DNA of 64,000 bases from Myxococcales bacterium (GTDB taxonomy: Bacteria; Myxococcota_A; Polyangia; Polyangiales; Polyangiaceae), in contig JADJCA010000001.1 of NCBI GenBank assembly GCA_016703425.1, positions 1,116,001-1,180,000 of the forward strand. Reading direction: 5' to 3'. A program made the translations under genes and the position numbers. Of this stretch, positions 25,917 through 34,816 are shown piece after piece (positions within the stretch are counted from its first letter, which is position 1; the number at the start of each line of letters is the position of its first letter). The notes under the pieces were generated by a model that saw nothing but the letters and a program-made list of their open reading frames with translations, searched no databases and was not told where the DNA came from.

Positions 25917-28067
25917 TTAGGAAACCCTGTCGCCGGGGCCGCCTTTGCCGCCGTCGAGGGTCACGACGGGGTGCGAGCCGTCGGTGAGGCTCGCCGCCAG
26001 GAGCATCCCCTCCGAGAGGCCAAACTTCATCTGCCGTGGCTTGAGGTTCGCGATGACCACGACGCTGCGACCCACGAGCGATGCGGGATCGGCGTACGTG
26101 TCGCGGATGCCCGAGAAGATCTGCCGAAGCCTCCCCTCCCCGAGGTCAACCTCGAAGCGTAGGAGCTTGTCGGCCCCCTCGACGAGGCCGGCGGTGCGAA
26201 TGATGCCGACGCGGAGGTCGAGCTTCGCGACGTCGTCGATGAGGATCTCGGCGGGGGGAGGCAGCGGCCCCTTGGCGGCCTTGGGCGCCGCTGGCTTGCT
26301 CGCTACGTCCCCGGCCTTGGGCGCCGGCGCCTTAGGCTCCTTCGCATCTTTTCCCCCCTTCGCCGGCTCGGCCTTCTTGGCGATCTTGGCCCAAGTGTCC
26401 TTGAGGGTCACCGTTCGGTTCCACACGCTGCGTTCGCTCGTCGTGTCGGGATCCGCACAGAAGTAACCGACCCGTTCAAACTGCACGCGATCGCCAGCCT
26501 TCGCCTTGCTCACGTAGGGCTCGGCGCGCCCCGTGACCGTTGTCAGCGCGTCGGGGTTCAGTTCGTCGAGAAACGAGACGCCCTCCGTCGTGCCCGGGTT
26601 CTCGACGCGGAAGAGCCGGTCGTAGAGGCGAACCTCGACGGGTACCGACTCGGCGGCGGAGACCCAGTGGATCGTGCCTTTGACGGTGCGACCGTCGGGC
26701 GCCTGGCCGCCCCACGACTGAAGGTCCATTTCGCAGCGAAGCTCGACGACGTCGCCGGACTCGTTCTTGATGACCTCTTTGCACGTGACGAGGCACGCGT
26801 AGCGGAGCCGCACCTCGCGCCCCGGCGCGAGCCGGAACCACTCCTTCGCGGGGGTCTCCGTGAAGTCGTCGCGGTCGACGTAGAGCGTCCTCGAAAACGG
26901 CATCGTCCGCGAGCCTAGAGAGGCGTCCTCCGGCGAGAGCGGCGCGTCGATGCTCTTCACTTCGGTCTCGGGGAAATTGGTGATGGTGAGCTTGAGGGGG
27001 CGGAGCACCGCAAGGATGCGGGGGCAGCGCTTGTTCAAGTCCTCGCGGAGGTGATGCTCGAGGAGGCCCACGTCGACGAGGCTGTCGGTCTTGGCGACGC
27101 CGACGCGCTCGCAGAACGCGCGGATGGCCTCCGGCGTGTAGCCGCGCCTCCGGAGCCCCGAGAGCGTGGGCATCCGCGGGTCGTCCCAGCCCGACACGAC
27201 CTTCTTCTGCACGAGCTCGAGGAGCTTGCGCTTCGACATGACCGTGTACGTCAGGTTGAGGCGAGCGAACTCGATCTGTCGCGACGGAAACATGTCGGTC
27301 TCGCGAATGCACCAGTCGTACAGCGGTCGATGCGACTCGAACTCCAAGGTGCAGATCGAGTGGGTGATCTTCTCGATGGCGTCGGAGAGCGGGTGGGCGA
27401 AATCGTACATCGGGTAGATGCACCACTTGTTGCCGGTCCGGTGATGGGGCGCGTGGCGGATGCGGTAGAGCACCGGGTCGCGGAGGTTCATGTTCTGCGA
27501 CAAAAGATCGATCTTGGCGCGAACGACGTGGGCGCCCTCCTTGAACTCACCGGCGCGCATGCGCTTGAACAAGTCCAGGCTCTCGGCCACGGGGCGGTTC
27601 CGGTACGGGCTCTCGGTGCCCTTCTTGTAGAAGTTGCCGCGGTACTCGCGGATCTCCTCCTCGGAGAGGCTGTCGACGTACGCGAGCCCCTTCTCGATGA
27701 GCTTCACCGCGGCGCCGTAGAGCTGTTCGAAGTAGTCCGATGCGTAAAAGAGGTTGTCCCAACCGAAGCCGAGCCAGCGAATGTCCGCCTGGATCGACTG
27801 GACGTACTCAACGTCCTCGGTGGTCGGATTCGTGTCGTCGAAGCGCAGGTTGCACGCGCCGCCGAACTCCTTGGCGAGGCCGAAGTCGACGCAGATGGCC
27901 TTGGCGTGCCCGATATGAAGGTAGCCGTTCGGCTCTGGCGGAAACCGGGTCGTGACGCGCCCGCCATGCTTCGCGGCGGCCTTGTCCTCGGCCATGATGT
28001 CGCGCACGAAGTTGCCACCGCTCTCTTCGTTTCGTGCGGCCACGGCCGCGGGCTTCTCAGCGCTCAT
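25917..28067 (-). CDS. glnS: Glutaminyl-tRNA synthetase with appended C-terminal tRNA-binding domain
   Basis: 716 residues against about 554 in E. coli. The class I core is complete: RFPPEPNGYLHIGHAKA (HIGH at 51-54), FDDTNP, the KMSKS equivalent VMSKRKL (277 on), and the two beta-barrel anticodon-binding domains ending near FCADPDTTSERSVWN. A Lys/Ala/Pro-rich linker (about 565-605) then joins an EMAPII/Trbp111-type OB-fold (606-716) with KLDLRVGII, HPxADKL-like VEGADKLLRFEVDLG, FSGIRDTY, and LKPRQMKFGLSEGMLLAA, as found at the C-terminus of MetRS. The extra domain should raise tRNA affinity or allow dimerisation. The ATG at 28067 has GGAAGAG upstream. The frame continues to 29960, but that part is antisense to glmS. 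Confidence 0.95.
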   Translation of the reverse strand: MSAEKPAAVAARNEESGGNFVRDIMAEDKAAAKHGGRVTTRFPPEPNGYLHIGHAKAICVDFGLAKEFGGACNLRFDDTNPTTEDVEYVQSIQADIRWLGFGWDNLFYASDYFEQLYGAAVKLIEKGLAYVDSLSEEEIREYRGNFYKKGTESPYRNRPVAESLDLFKRMRAGEFKEGAHVVRAKIDLLSQNMNLRDPVLYRIRHAPHHRTGNKWCIYPMYDFAHPLSDAIEKITHSICTLEFESHRPLYDWCIRETDMFPSRQIEFARLNLTYTVMSKRKLLELVQKKVVSGWDDPRMPTLSGLRRRGYTPEAIRAFCERVGVAKTDSLVDVGLLEHHLREDLNKRCPRILAVLRPLKLTITNFPETEVKSIDAPLSPEDASLGSRTMPFSRTLYVDRDDFTETPAKEWFRLAPGREVRLRYACLVTCKEVIKNESGDVVELRCEMDLQSWGGQAPDGRTVKGTIHWVSAAESVPVEVRLYDRLFRVENPGTTEGVSFLDELNPDALTTVTGRAEPYVSKAKAGDRVQFERVGYFCADPDTTSERSVWNRTVTLKDTWAKIAKKAEPAKGGKDAKEPKAPAPKAGDVASKPAAPKAAKGPLPPPAEILIDDVAKLDLRVGIIRTAGLVEGADKLLRFEVDLGEGRLRQIFSGIRDTYADPASLVGRSVVVIANLKPRQMKFGLSEGMLLAASLTDGSHPVVTLDGGKGGPGDRVS

Positions 28068-28125
28068 GCTCTTCCGGTCCTCTCCCACGTAAAGTCCGGC
28101 CGCCGCCTCATGAGTCGGCCGGTCC

Positions 28126-28143
28126 GGCGGCCCAAAAGCCGCC
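28126..28143. repeat. Short hairpin in the glnS / glmS divergent intergenic region
   Basis: GGCGGC and GCCGCC form a perfect 6-bp stem with loop ccaaaa, midway between the two divergent start codons. It could be a leader hairpin or operator; there is no U-run. No glmS ribozyme core could be recognised in this 159-bp region. Confidence 0.3.
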
Positions 28144-28226
28144 GAATACCATACCCGATAAGCCGCCCCGGCTGGGTGCCTTGGGCGCTTCCCATTCCCC
28201 GCCATACCGACTAGCGTCCGCCGACC

Positions 28227-30425
28227 GTGTGCGGCGTATTGGGCCTTGTTTGTCAGCATCAGCGCGATGACCTCGGCGAGGTCGCGGGCATGCTCCTCCG
28301 AACCCTCGAATACCGGGGGTACGACTCCACCGGTGCGGCCATCCAGAGCGACGACGGCACCGTCGTGCTCCGGAAGGGCGTCGGCGCGCCAACCAGGGTC
28401 GTCAAGGAGCTTGGCATCGTCGCGCTCCCGGGGCGCATCTTCTGTGGGCAAGTTCGCTGGGCGACCTTCGGCGCCGTCACCGCCGAAAACGCGCAGCCCC
28501 ACGAGGTGCGCTGCAAGACGCACATCTACGGCGCCCACAACGGCAACGTCACCAACTGCGACGCGCTGAAGGCGTGGCTCGAGGCGGAAGGCCACAGCGT
28601 CCGCTCCGACAACGACGGAGAGATGGTGGTTCACTCGATCGAACACGAGTTCGCCATCGAGCTTGCGCACGTCGACGCGGCCGCTCCGGCGGCCCGCCGC
28701 GAGGCGATGCGACGGGCCATCGTCGCGGCCGCAGCGCGGCTTCACGGCTCCTACGCCGCCGTAGTCGTCGACCCGGTAACGGGAACGGCCTGGGCCATCA
28801 AGCAGGGCTCGAGCCTCTACTTCGGCGTCGGCGAAGACCCGCGCTCCGGGCGGTTTGGCCTCGCGTCCTCGGACCTGTCGTCGATCCTCAAGATGACCGA
28901 GACGCTCCTGCCCCTCAAAGAGGGAGAGTTCGTGGAGTGGGACGCCATGGACCACACGCTCTACGCGGTGGAGGGCGGCGCGCCCATCGCCCGCGCGACC
29001 ACGCGGAGCAAGCTCCGCGCGGAGGACACGGCGCTCGACCCCCGCTACTCGACCTTCATGGAGCAGGAGATCGCCGCGCAGCCGCGGGCCGTGGCGACGA
29101 TCCTCGAGCTGCTCGCCGGTGGGCGCGCGCCGCGTGTGCTGACGGACGAGGGCGAAGCGGCCGAATTCGCGGGGCTCGTCGAGCGCTTCGTCGATCTTGT
29201 GGCGAAGGCCGTCCAAAACCGCGGTCGCATCCTCGTGGTCTCGTGCGGAAGCTCGTACAACGCGGCGTGCACCGGCGCGCTCTTCTGGAACGAGCTGGCC
29301 AGGGTCGAACTGGTTCCGCTCTTGCCCGGGCAGTTCCGCGAACGCGTCTCGAACACGCTCTCGGCGCACGACCTCGTCATCACCATCAGCCAGAGCGGCG
29401 AAACGAAGGACCTCGTCGATATCCTCGATGACCTCATCGCCGGCGGCATTGGCGCCACGCGCATCTCGATCGTCAACAACGTCAATTCGACGATCGCCCA
29501 AGAGAAGAGCGACCTCGTGGTGCCGCTCCGCTGCGGGCCAGAGATCGCCGTTCCCGCCACCAAGAGCTTCACGGCGCAGCTCGCGCTCCTCCTGGGGCTC
29601 GCCCAACGCGTCGCCGAGCGCCGGGCGAAGACCGATCTCGCCGGTGACGCTGCGCTCGCTCGCCGCATCGCGTCGGCGGAGGCGGGGTTGGCTCGGCTTC
29701 CGGCGCTGCTGCAGGAGACAACGAGCGCCACCGCGGCCCACGTCGAGGAGGCCGCGCAGCTGCTCTTCTTGCGGCCGTCGCTGCACCTCTTGGCGACGCG
29801 ACTCTCCGGACTCGCGCGCGAAGGGGCGCTCAAGATCCGAGAGGTGGTCCTCGACCACGCGGAGGGCTTCGAGGCGTCCGAGTTCAAGCACGGCCCCAAC
29901 ACGCTCCTGGGCTTCAACACGGTCTTTGGTCCCGACCAGATCGGCGCGCTGCTTGGCCACCTAGGCTCCATTGGAGCCGACCTGCAAAACGAGGCGCGCG
30001 CGTTCGCCGGCTCCGCGGGCGCGAAGTCAGCGTCCCACGCGCTCTTCGACGTTCTTCGCTGCGACTACCCGCTGCTCTACCTGACGGGTCCCGACCCACG
30101 GGATGTCGCCCTCACCATCTCGCAGCTCAACACGCACAAGATTCGCGGCGCCATGTCCATCGTGTTCGCCGAGGACGACGACTCGCTCAGGCGCTCCGCC
30201 GCCAAGGCTCCCGTCGACAACGCGGCGTATCGGTCGGTCTACGTGACCCTCCCCAAGACTGGCGACACACTGCTCACGGCGTTTACGTCGATCGTCGCTC
30301 TACAGCAGCTCGCCCTTCGAATGAGCGTCCTCAAGGCGGCTTACCTCGACAACCTCGGCATCGCCGACCACGGCGTGCACCCTGACGTCCCCAAGAACGT
30401 CAGCAAGTCGATCACCGTCGACTAG
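28227..30425 (+). CDS. glmS: Glutamine--fructose-6-phosphate aminotransferase (isomerizing), long variant
   Basis: 732 residues against about 609 in E. coli. The N-terminal class II amidotransferase starts at MCGVLGLV (nucleophile Cys2 after Met removal) and contains YRGYDSTGAA, RWATFG and GAHNGNVTN. Two SIS sugar-isomerase domains follow (SCGSSYNAA, TISQSGETKD, then LAREGALKIREVVLDHAEGF and EFKHGP). The C-terminus NVSKSITVD matches the GlmS tail. Compared with standard GlmS there is an insertion of about 50 residues after KHGPNTLLGF and some lengthening in the amidotransferase half. The enzyme makes glucosamine-6-phosphate for peptidoglycan and LPS. The start is GTG. It is divergent from glnS; both products use glutamine. 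Confidence 0.88.
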   Translation: MCGVLGLVCQHQRDDLGEVAGMLLRTLEYRGYDSTGAAIQSDDGTVVLRKGVGAPTRVVKELGIVALPGRIFCGQVRWATFGAVTAENAQPHEVRCKTHIYGAHNGNVTNCDALKAWLEAEGHSVRSDNDGEMVVHSIEHEFAIELAHVDAAAPAARREAMRRAIVAAAARLHGSYAAVVVDPVTGTAWAIKQGSSLYFGVGEDPRSGRFGLASSDLSSILKMTETLLPLKEGEFVEWDAMDHTLYAVEGGAPIARATTRSKLRAEDTALDPRYSTFMEQEIAAQPRAVATILELLAGGRAPRVLTDEGEAAEFAGLVERFVDLVAKAVQNRGRILVVSCGSSYNAACTGALFWNELARVELVPLLPGQFRERVSNTLSAHDLVITISQSGETKDLVDILDDLIAGGIGATRISIVNNVNSTIAQEKSDLVVPLRCGPEIAVPATKSFTAQLALLLGLAQRVAERRAKTDLAGDAALARRIASAEAGLARLPALLQETTSATAAHVEEAAQLLFLRPSLHLLATRLSGLAREGALKIREVVLDHAEGFEASEFKHGPNTLLGFNTVFGPDQIGALLGHLGSIGADLQNEARAFAGSAGAKSASHALFDVLRCDYPLLYLTGPDPRDVALTISQLNTHKIRGAMSIVFAEDDDSLRRSAAKAPVDNAAYRSVYVTLPKTGDTLLTAFTSIVALQQLALRMSVLKAAYLDNLGIADHGVHPDVPKNVSKSITVD

Positions 30426-30440
30426 ATCGTCGCGCGTTAA

Positions 30441-31667
30441 CTACTCGGGGCACGCGCGCAGGAGGAGCTCTGCCGCGTCGACCGCGGTTGCGCACGACGT
30501 CCCATTGAAGATCACCTTGGTCGGCGCCGTGTCGTCATCGAACTCCCAACCGTCGGCACCGCCACGTGGCAGCTCGGTCACCTGACCGGCGGTGTCCTTC
30601 ACCGAAACCTTCGAGCGCGCCGGATCGTAGCCGGTACCGGTGATCACCTGCTCGCAGCCGACCACGCTCGATCGCGCGCGGCGAACGGCTTTCGAGAACT
30701 CCAGCTTGAGCACCGCGGCCGTGGCACCCAACGGCGTGATCTGCATGTGACAGACGTCCGCCACGTTTGTAGCGCGCGGGTTGCATTGCGGCGAAGCTCG
30801 CGTGCCGCCAGCCACGGCGAGATCCCCCATGAAGCCAGGGTCGTAGGAGAAAGCGGTCCCGGGGAATGGGCCAACACCTGCGGAGAACGTCAAGATCGGT
30901 CCCGCCGGGGCCGTCAGCGCGAGCGCGTCCTTGGCTGCCGTCACGCATTGCGCCTGTTCTGCGGCGCCTCCGTTCGGCACCCCGTCGGAGATGAGCACGG
31001 CAGCCTTGCGAGCGCCCGCGAGGGCCCCCGCGGGCACGTAGTTCTTGAGGAGCGCGTGCGCTCCGCTCAGCGCGAGGAACGTCGGCGTGCCGCCGCTCGC
31101 CGCGGAGTCGGTCAAGCGTTTGGTGAGCGCTTGATGGACCTGCGCGGTGACCACGGCCGGATAGAGGTCCTTGACGCTCGGGTACGGGCCGATGCCGTTC
31201 GTTGGGTCGTTCTGATCCTCGTACACGATGAGGCCGACGGCGAGATCGGGAGCTGCGGCGGCCAGCACTTCGTCGAAGAACGCCGTCAGGCCCGCCACGG
31301 CGGCAGTCCACTTGTTGTCGGAGTCCATGCTGCCCGAGCCGTCGAGGACGATCTCCATCACGACAGGCTCCCGCTTCACGGCCACGTCGAACGCCAGCGT
31401 TCCGCAGCTCGCGAGTGGGTCGGGGGGCGCGCCGTCGGTCCCGATGCTGACGGCGTCGGGACCGATACCGGCCGCATCGCCGCTGGGCGGAAGACCGCCA
31501 GCGTCGCCGGTCTCATCCACGCACTGACTGGCCCGACACACGCGGGTGCCCTTGCAATCGGTGTCCTTGGTGCAGCCGGCCGTCGGCGAGCCGTCCATTA
31601 AGCTGGTGCCGCCGCAGTGAACGGCCGCCCACGCTAGCGCGAGGCCCGTCATCGCAATCTTTCGCAT
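30441..31667 (-). CDS. VWA-domain lipoprotein with Cys-rich N-terminus
   Basis: 408 residues. The ATG at 31667 follows GGGGGATC and opens a lipoprotein signal (LALAWAAVHCGG). A short Cys module (CTKDTDCKGTRVCRASQC), of the kind common in myxobacterial surface proteins, and a Gly/Asp/Pro spacer precede the VWA domain VVMEIVLDGSGSMDSDNKW, whose first Asp of the MIDAS is retained. The domain continues to KAAVLISDGVPNGG. A C-terminal part with VVGCEQVITGTGYDP and SCATAVDAAELLLRACPE follows. It is distinct from the VWA protein at 22724-23701. Probably surface-exposed adhesion or assembly; the partner is unknown. It ends 15 bp from the convergent glmS gene. Confidence 0.83.
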   Translation of the reverse strand: MRKIAMTGLALAWAAVHCGGTSLMDGSPTAGCTKDTDCKGTRVCRASQCVDETGDAGGLPPSGDAAGIGPDAVSIGTDGAPPDPLASCGTLAFDVAVKREPVVMEIVLDGSGSMDSDNKWTAAVAGLTAFFDEVLAAAAPDLAVGLIVYEDQNDPTNGIGPYPSVKDLYPAVVTAQVHQALTKRLTDSAASGGTPTFLALSGAHALLKNYVPAGALAGARKAAVLISDGVPNGGAAEQAQCVTAAKDALALTAPAGPILTFSAGVGPFPGTAFSYDPGFMGDLAVAGGTRASPQCNPRATNVADVCHMQITPLGATAAVLKLEFSKAVRRARSSVVGCEQVITGTGYDPARSKVSVKDTAGQVTELPRGGADGWEFDDDTAPTKVIFNGTSCATAVDAAELLLRACPE

Positions 31668-31750
31668 GATCCCCCAAGAATGGCTGTGGCGACGCATGCG
31701 TAGCACGGCGCGCCGGTCAGGCAGCACCGGCCCACAAGAAATCGACAACC

Positions 31751-31791
31751 ACAAAATGCGACGAACGCGGCGGCCGAGGCCGTCGCGTTCG
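31751..31791 (-). terminator. Intrinsic terminator after the di-heme cytochrome gene
   Basis: CGAACGCG and CGCGTTCG (31762-31769, 31784-31791) form an 8-bp stem that continues, after one mismatch, into a CGGC/GCCG inner stem. On the minus strand it is followed by a short T-rich tract (CATTTTG). It starts 21 bp past the cytochrome stop codon. Confidence 0.5.
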
Positions 31792-31811
31792 CTGCGTTCG
31801 GTCGAGTTAGG

Positions 31812-34028
31812 TCAGAGCGTCTTCAGGTACTCGATGAGATCCTGGCGCTCCACGTCGCTCAGGCGTCGGTACGTGCTCGGATCCTGCTCGCTTCCGAAGA
31901 CGTGGCCGCGATTCTCGACGAGGTCGGGCGCCCCACCGAGTTCGAACATCTTCCAGGTGCGATCGTCGCCGACGTCGAGACGGTCAAGCTCGCTCGCGAC
32001 GGTGATCGCGCCCATCTTGGCCTGGGTGACCTTGCTGCGCGGATCGGTGTGCGCGAACGAGTTGATCGGCGTGCCCTTCTTGATGTGAAGCGAGGGCAAG
32101 AAGATGTTGTACGCGGCGTCGGTGAGCTCGAGCTTGCTGTCGCGGTCCGTCAGCTTGACGACGTTCTGACGCGTCGCCGGGAAGAGGAGCTGCGTGACAG
32201 CGTCCTTGAAGGCGTCGAGTCGGCCGTTGAACGACGGGTCGCCGTTGTACTTTCCGAGCGAGTTGTTGTGCAAGAACGGCGCGGAAGTCCAGATGCTCGT
32301 GAGCGGCGGCGTGCGGTAGAAGCCGGTACCCGGACGGAAGGTGTGCTCCACGTCCTTGGCCGAAGAGGCGGCGCCGGCCTGACCGGCGTACGGGTTCTTG
32401 ATGGTGATCTTCTGCGGGAAGTGCTGCTGGTTCTTGTACGTCGACGACGAGTACTCGGCCCAGATGTGACCTTCGGGGTTGGTGTCGTCGGGGCCGAGCG
32501 CGTTGGTGGCGACGGCGCGCGCGATGTTCGTGCCGAGATACCCGACCGGGTAGCGAACGTCGTCCGCGAGGTAGTTGTTCTCGAGGAACTTCGGATCGGG
32601 CTTGCCCGATGCGTCGACGACCTTCGAGAGGAAGAACTGGCCGATCTGCTCGTCGGTCATGGTCCAGCCACCGGTCGTCTGATCGAACGCCCCCTTGCCT
32701 TCCGGCTGGATGCTCGAGTGACAGGTCGCGCAGGCCTTGGCGAAGGCCTTGGCGCCGCTGGCGATCTTCGCCGGATCGCCGAGGTATTGCGCGGGGAGCT
32801 TGAACGGCTTGGACTGGGAGAGGAAGGCCGCCTGATCGGCCATCTTCTTGCGCATGCCCGGGAACTCGGGGCAATTCGCCTGCATCTCCGCGATGCTCAG
32901 CGGCGCCTGCGGCTTCTTGCCGAGCAGGGCGTCGTGGCGCGGGAGCCATTGCTCCGAGCACATGCCGATGTTCGTGTGGACGCGCATCATCGCGAGCTCG
33001 ATCCCCACCGAGTCGGCGCCGTCTTTCAGGACGTGGTGCACGGTCGCCGTCGAGCCGTCGTTCTGAACCTCGGAGAACGTCGCGCGTCCGCCGAGGTTGA
33101 AGATGGCGTTGATGGTGTTGGGGTTGTTGATGTGGTCCGTGGCGATGCGGGACGTGTCGGACGTTCCGCGCTGCTGCGAGAGCATCACCTGGCTGCGGAG
33201 GTCGTCTTCGGCGATGTTGATGCCGAAGAACGCGCCCTCATGGATGTATTGGTTGCCGATGTGCGCGTCGAGGTTCTCCCACTTGGGGGCCTTCGGATCG
33301 GCGGGCGGGTTGTTCGGGTTGTGCGAGACGTGGCACGAGCCACACGTCGCACCGATGAGGTACGGCGGCTCGATGGTCCGGTCCTCGATGTAGCCCGCGA
33401 GCCCGCCCTTGTCCTTCCAGACCTGCGCGTTGAAGTTCGGGTTTCGCATCTTGCGGATGCCGACGACGCCGGCAGACATCGGGTCGTGGGGGCACACGTC
33501 GAGCTTTAGGCCGTATTGGTCGACATCGCCTTCGCGGCAACCCGGCTCGTTCATGACGCCGATGGCGCCCCAGCGCTGGTCGCGCGACATGGTCTTGAAC
33601 TTGTTGGCCTTCTTCGAGCTCTCGTACTTGCGCGGGTTGGTGTCCATCGTGAGGAGGATGTCGAAGACGCCCTCCGTCTTGATGGTGAGCGCGCGGTAGA
33701 GGCGCTCGGTGCCGGCCGTGTCCTGAATCCAGGTGCAGCGGCCGCGCATGATGCTCTCGTATTTCGCCGGGTTCTCGGTCTTCATCCGGTCGAGGGCCGC
33801 GGCGTCGAGCCCGTTCGGGAGGAGCGCGTTCTTCGGAAGAACGGCGTACTTGCCGTTGTCCGGATAGAGCGGCGCCTTGTGGAACTCGTCCTGGCAAGAC
33901 ACGAACTCGATGCCACCAAGCTCATCCTCGGTCGTTTCCTCCTCGGCGGTCGAACAGGCGACGAAGCCCGATGCGGTCAGGGCGAGGAGAAGAATGGTCG
34001 ATGCACTCGAGGAGCGGCTAATCTTCAT
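31812..34028 (-). CDS. Di-heme cytochrome c lipoprotein
   Basis: 738 residues. The lipoprotein signal ends ASGFVACST (Cys25), followed by an acidic linker. Two c-type heme sites are visible, CGSCH (229-233) and CATCH (433-437), each in a helical context. The C-terminal half includes FYRTPPLTSIWTSAPFLHNNSLG, a block seen in large di-heme c proteins related to peroxidases and the RoxA rubber-oxygenase superfamily. Overall similarity to those enzymes is not strong enough to name an activity. It is probably periplasm-facing electron transfer or oxidation of an organic substrate. The ATG at 34028 is set by the signal peptide. It is divergent from a small CxxCH lipoprotein gene. Confidence 0.83.
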   Translation of the reverse strand: MKISRSSSASTILLLALTASGFVACSTAEEETTEDELGGIEFVSCQDEFHKAPLYPDNGKYAVLPKNALLPNGLDAAALDRMKTENPAKYESIMRGRCTWIQDTAGTERLYRALTIKTEGVFDILLTMDTNPRKYESSKKANKFKTMSRDQRWGAIGVMNEPGCREGDVDQYGLKLDVCPHDPMSAGVVGIRKMRNPNFNAQVWKDKGGLAGYIEDRTIEPPYLIGATCGSCHVSHNPNNPPADPKAPKWENLDAHIGNQYIHEGAFFGINIAEDDLRSQVMLSQQRGTSDTSRIATDHINNPNTINAIFNLGGRATFSEVQNDGSTATVHHVLKDGADSVGIELAMMRVHTNIGMCSEQWLPRHDALLGKKPQAPLSIAEMQANCPEFPGMRKKMADQAAFLSQSKPFKLPAQYLGDPAKIASGAKAFAKACATCHSSIQPEGKGAFDQTTGGWTMTDEQIGQFFLSKVVDASGKPDPKFLENNYLADDVRYPVGYLGTNIARAVATNALGPDDTNPEGHIWAEYSSSTYKNQQHFPQKITIKNPYAGQAGAASSAKDVEHTFRPGTGFYRTPPLTSIWTSAPFLHNNSLGKYNGDPSFNGRLDAFKDAVTQLLFPATRQNVVKLTDRDSKLELTDAAYNIFLPSLHIKKGTPINSFAHTDPRSKVTQAKMGAITVASELDRLDVGDDRTWKMFELGGAPDLVENRGHVFGSEQDPSTYRRLSDVERQDLIEYLKTL

Positions 34029-34183
34029 TATGGTTGGCTCGGTGGTTACGGGTTGCGAGTTACGAGCGAGACTTGGAGAGCTTGTCTCGACGGGCGCGAG
34101 CACACGACAACCAGCCCCCGCCAAGGTGGCCCAGTAGGACACGACGATCGGGCATCGGCAAGTCGTTCGCGGCGAATTTTTCA

Positions 34184-34609
34184 ATGATAAGGCCCTCCAG
34201 AGGACTTTCGCCACATTGCCAAGTCGTTGTCCTCGTCGCGGCTTCCGCGTTGTCTGGGGCGTGTTTCGAGAAGACGGACCCGTGCCCCGAACGAACCGCC
34301 TTCGAGGCCGAGGTCTGGCGCCCGGTGATCGTGCCCCTCTGCGTGGGGTGCCACATCCCAGAGGGCGTCGCGGGCCGTTCCAATCTGCTCTTCGACGACT
34401 CCGGTTCCACGGGCGCTCTACAGACCAACTTCTCGATATTCCAACGGTACGCAGACCCCGAACTGGCACAGGGCGGCGTTTCGCTCTTCCTCCTTAAGGC
34501 GCGTGGGCTCCTCACGCACGGGCTCCGCGTCGTCCCTGGCGACGCGGACGACCAGACGATGGAGCGGGCGTTGGCTCGATTCAAAGACGTGCGCTGCCCC
34601 CCCGAGTGA
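34184..34609 (+). CDS. Small lipoprotein with a single c-type heme motif
   Basis: 141 residues. The signal VVVLVAASALSGACFE gives a lipidated Cys27. A single heme-binding motif CVGCH (53-57) follows soon after, in a context (VWRPVIVPLCVGCH) typical of the N-terminus of periplasmic mono-heme cytochromes c. No obvious distal Met could be assigned (candidate in DDQTMERAL). The gene is divergent from the di-heme cytochrome with 155 bp between the starts, so the two may be co-regulated and exchange electrons; that is inference from position. The ATG at 34184 is set by the signal. Confidence 0.7.
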   Translation: MIRPSRGLSPHCQVVVLVAASALSGACFEKTDPCPERTAFEAEVWRPVIVPLCVGCHIPEGVAGRSNLLFDDSGSTGALQTNFSIFQRYADPELAQGGVSLFLLKARGLLTHGLRVVPGDADDQTMERALARFKDVRCPPE

Positions 34610-34816
34610 TGCCGAGATCGCAGACCGACGGACGGCCCTAACGGAGACTGGGCCCGAGGCGTGAGCATTCACGTGGCCCCGAAAATCCGTCGCCTCGCGC
34701 GCCCATCCATGGATCATGGACCGCCCATCGGCCGTTCAGGGGGGCTGAAACTGCGGTGGTTCCCCGTCGGGCCCCTGGGCACACATTGTGCTCCAGGGTC
34801 CGCACGAGGCCTAACG

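Noticed and set aside
28068..28226. glmS ribozyme or riboswitch upstream of glmS
   Set aside because: Only a 6-bp hairpin is visible; no recognisable ribozyme core, and such ribozymes are known mainly from Firmicutes.
28068..29960. N-terminal extension of the glutaminyl-tRNA synthetase frame by about 630 residues
   Set aside because: The extension is antisense to glmS and Arg/Glu-rich; the normal family N-terminus and a Shine-Dalgarno place the start at 28067.
31812..34028. Assigning the di-heme cytochrome as rubber oxygenase RoxA
   Set aside because: Two CxxCH motifs and one shared block are not enough; the N-terminal half does not show the features I would expect, so only a general label is given.
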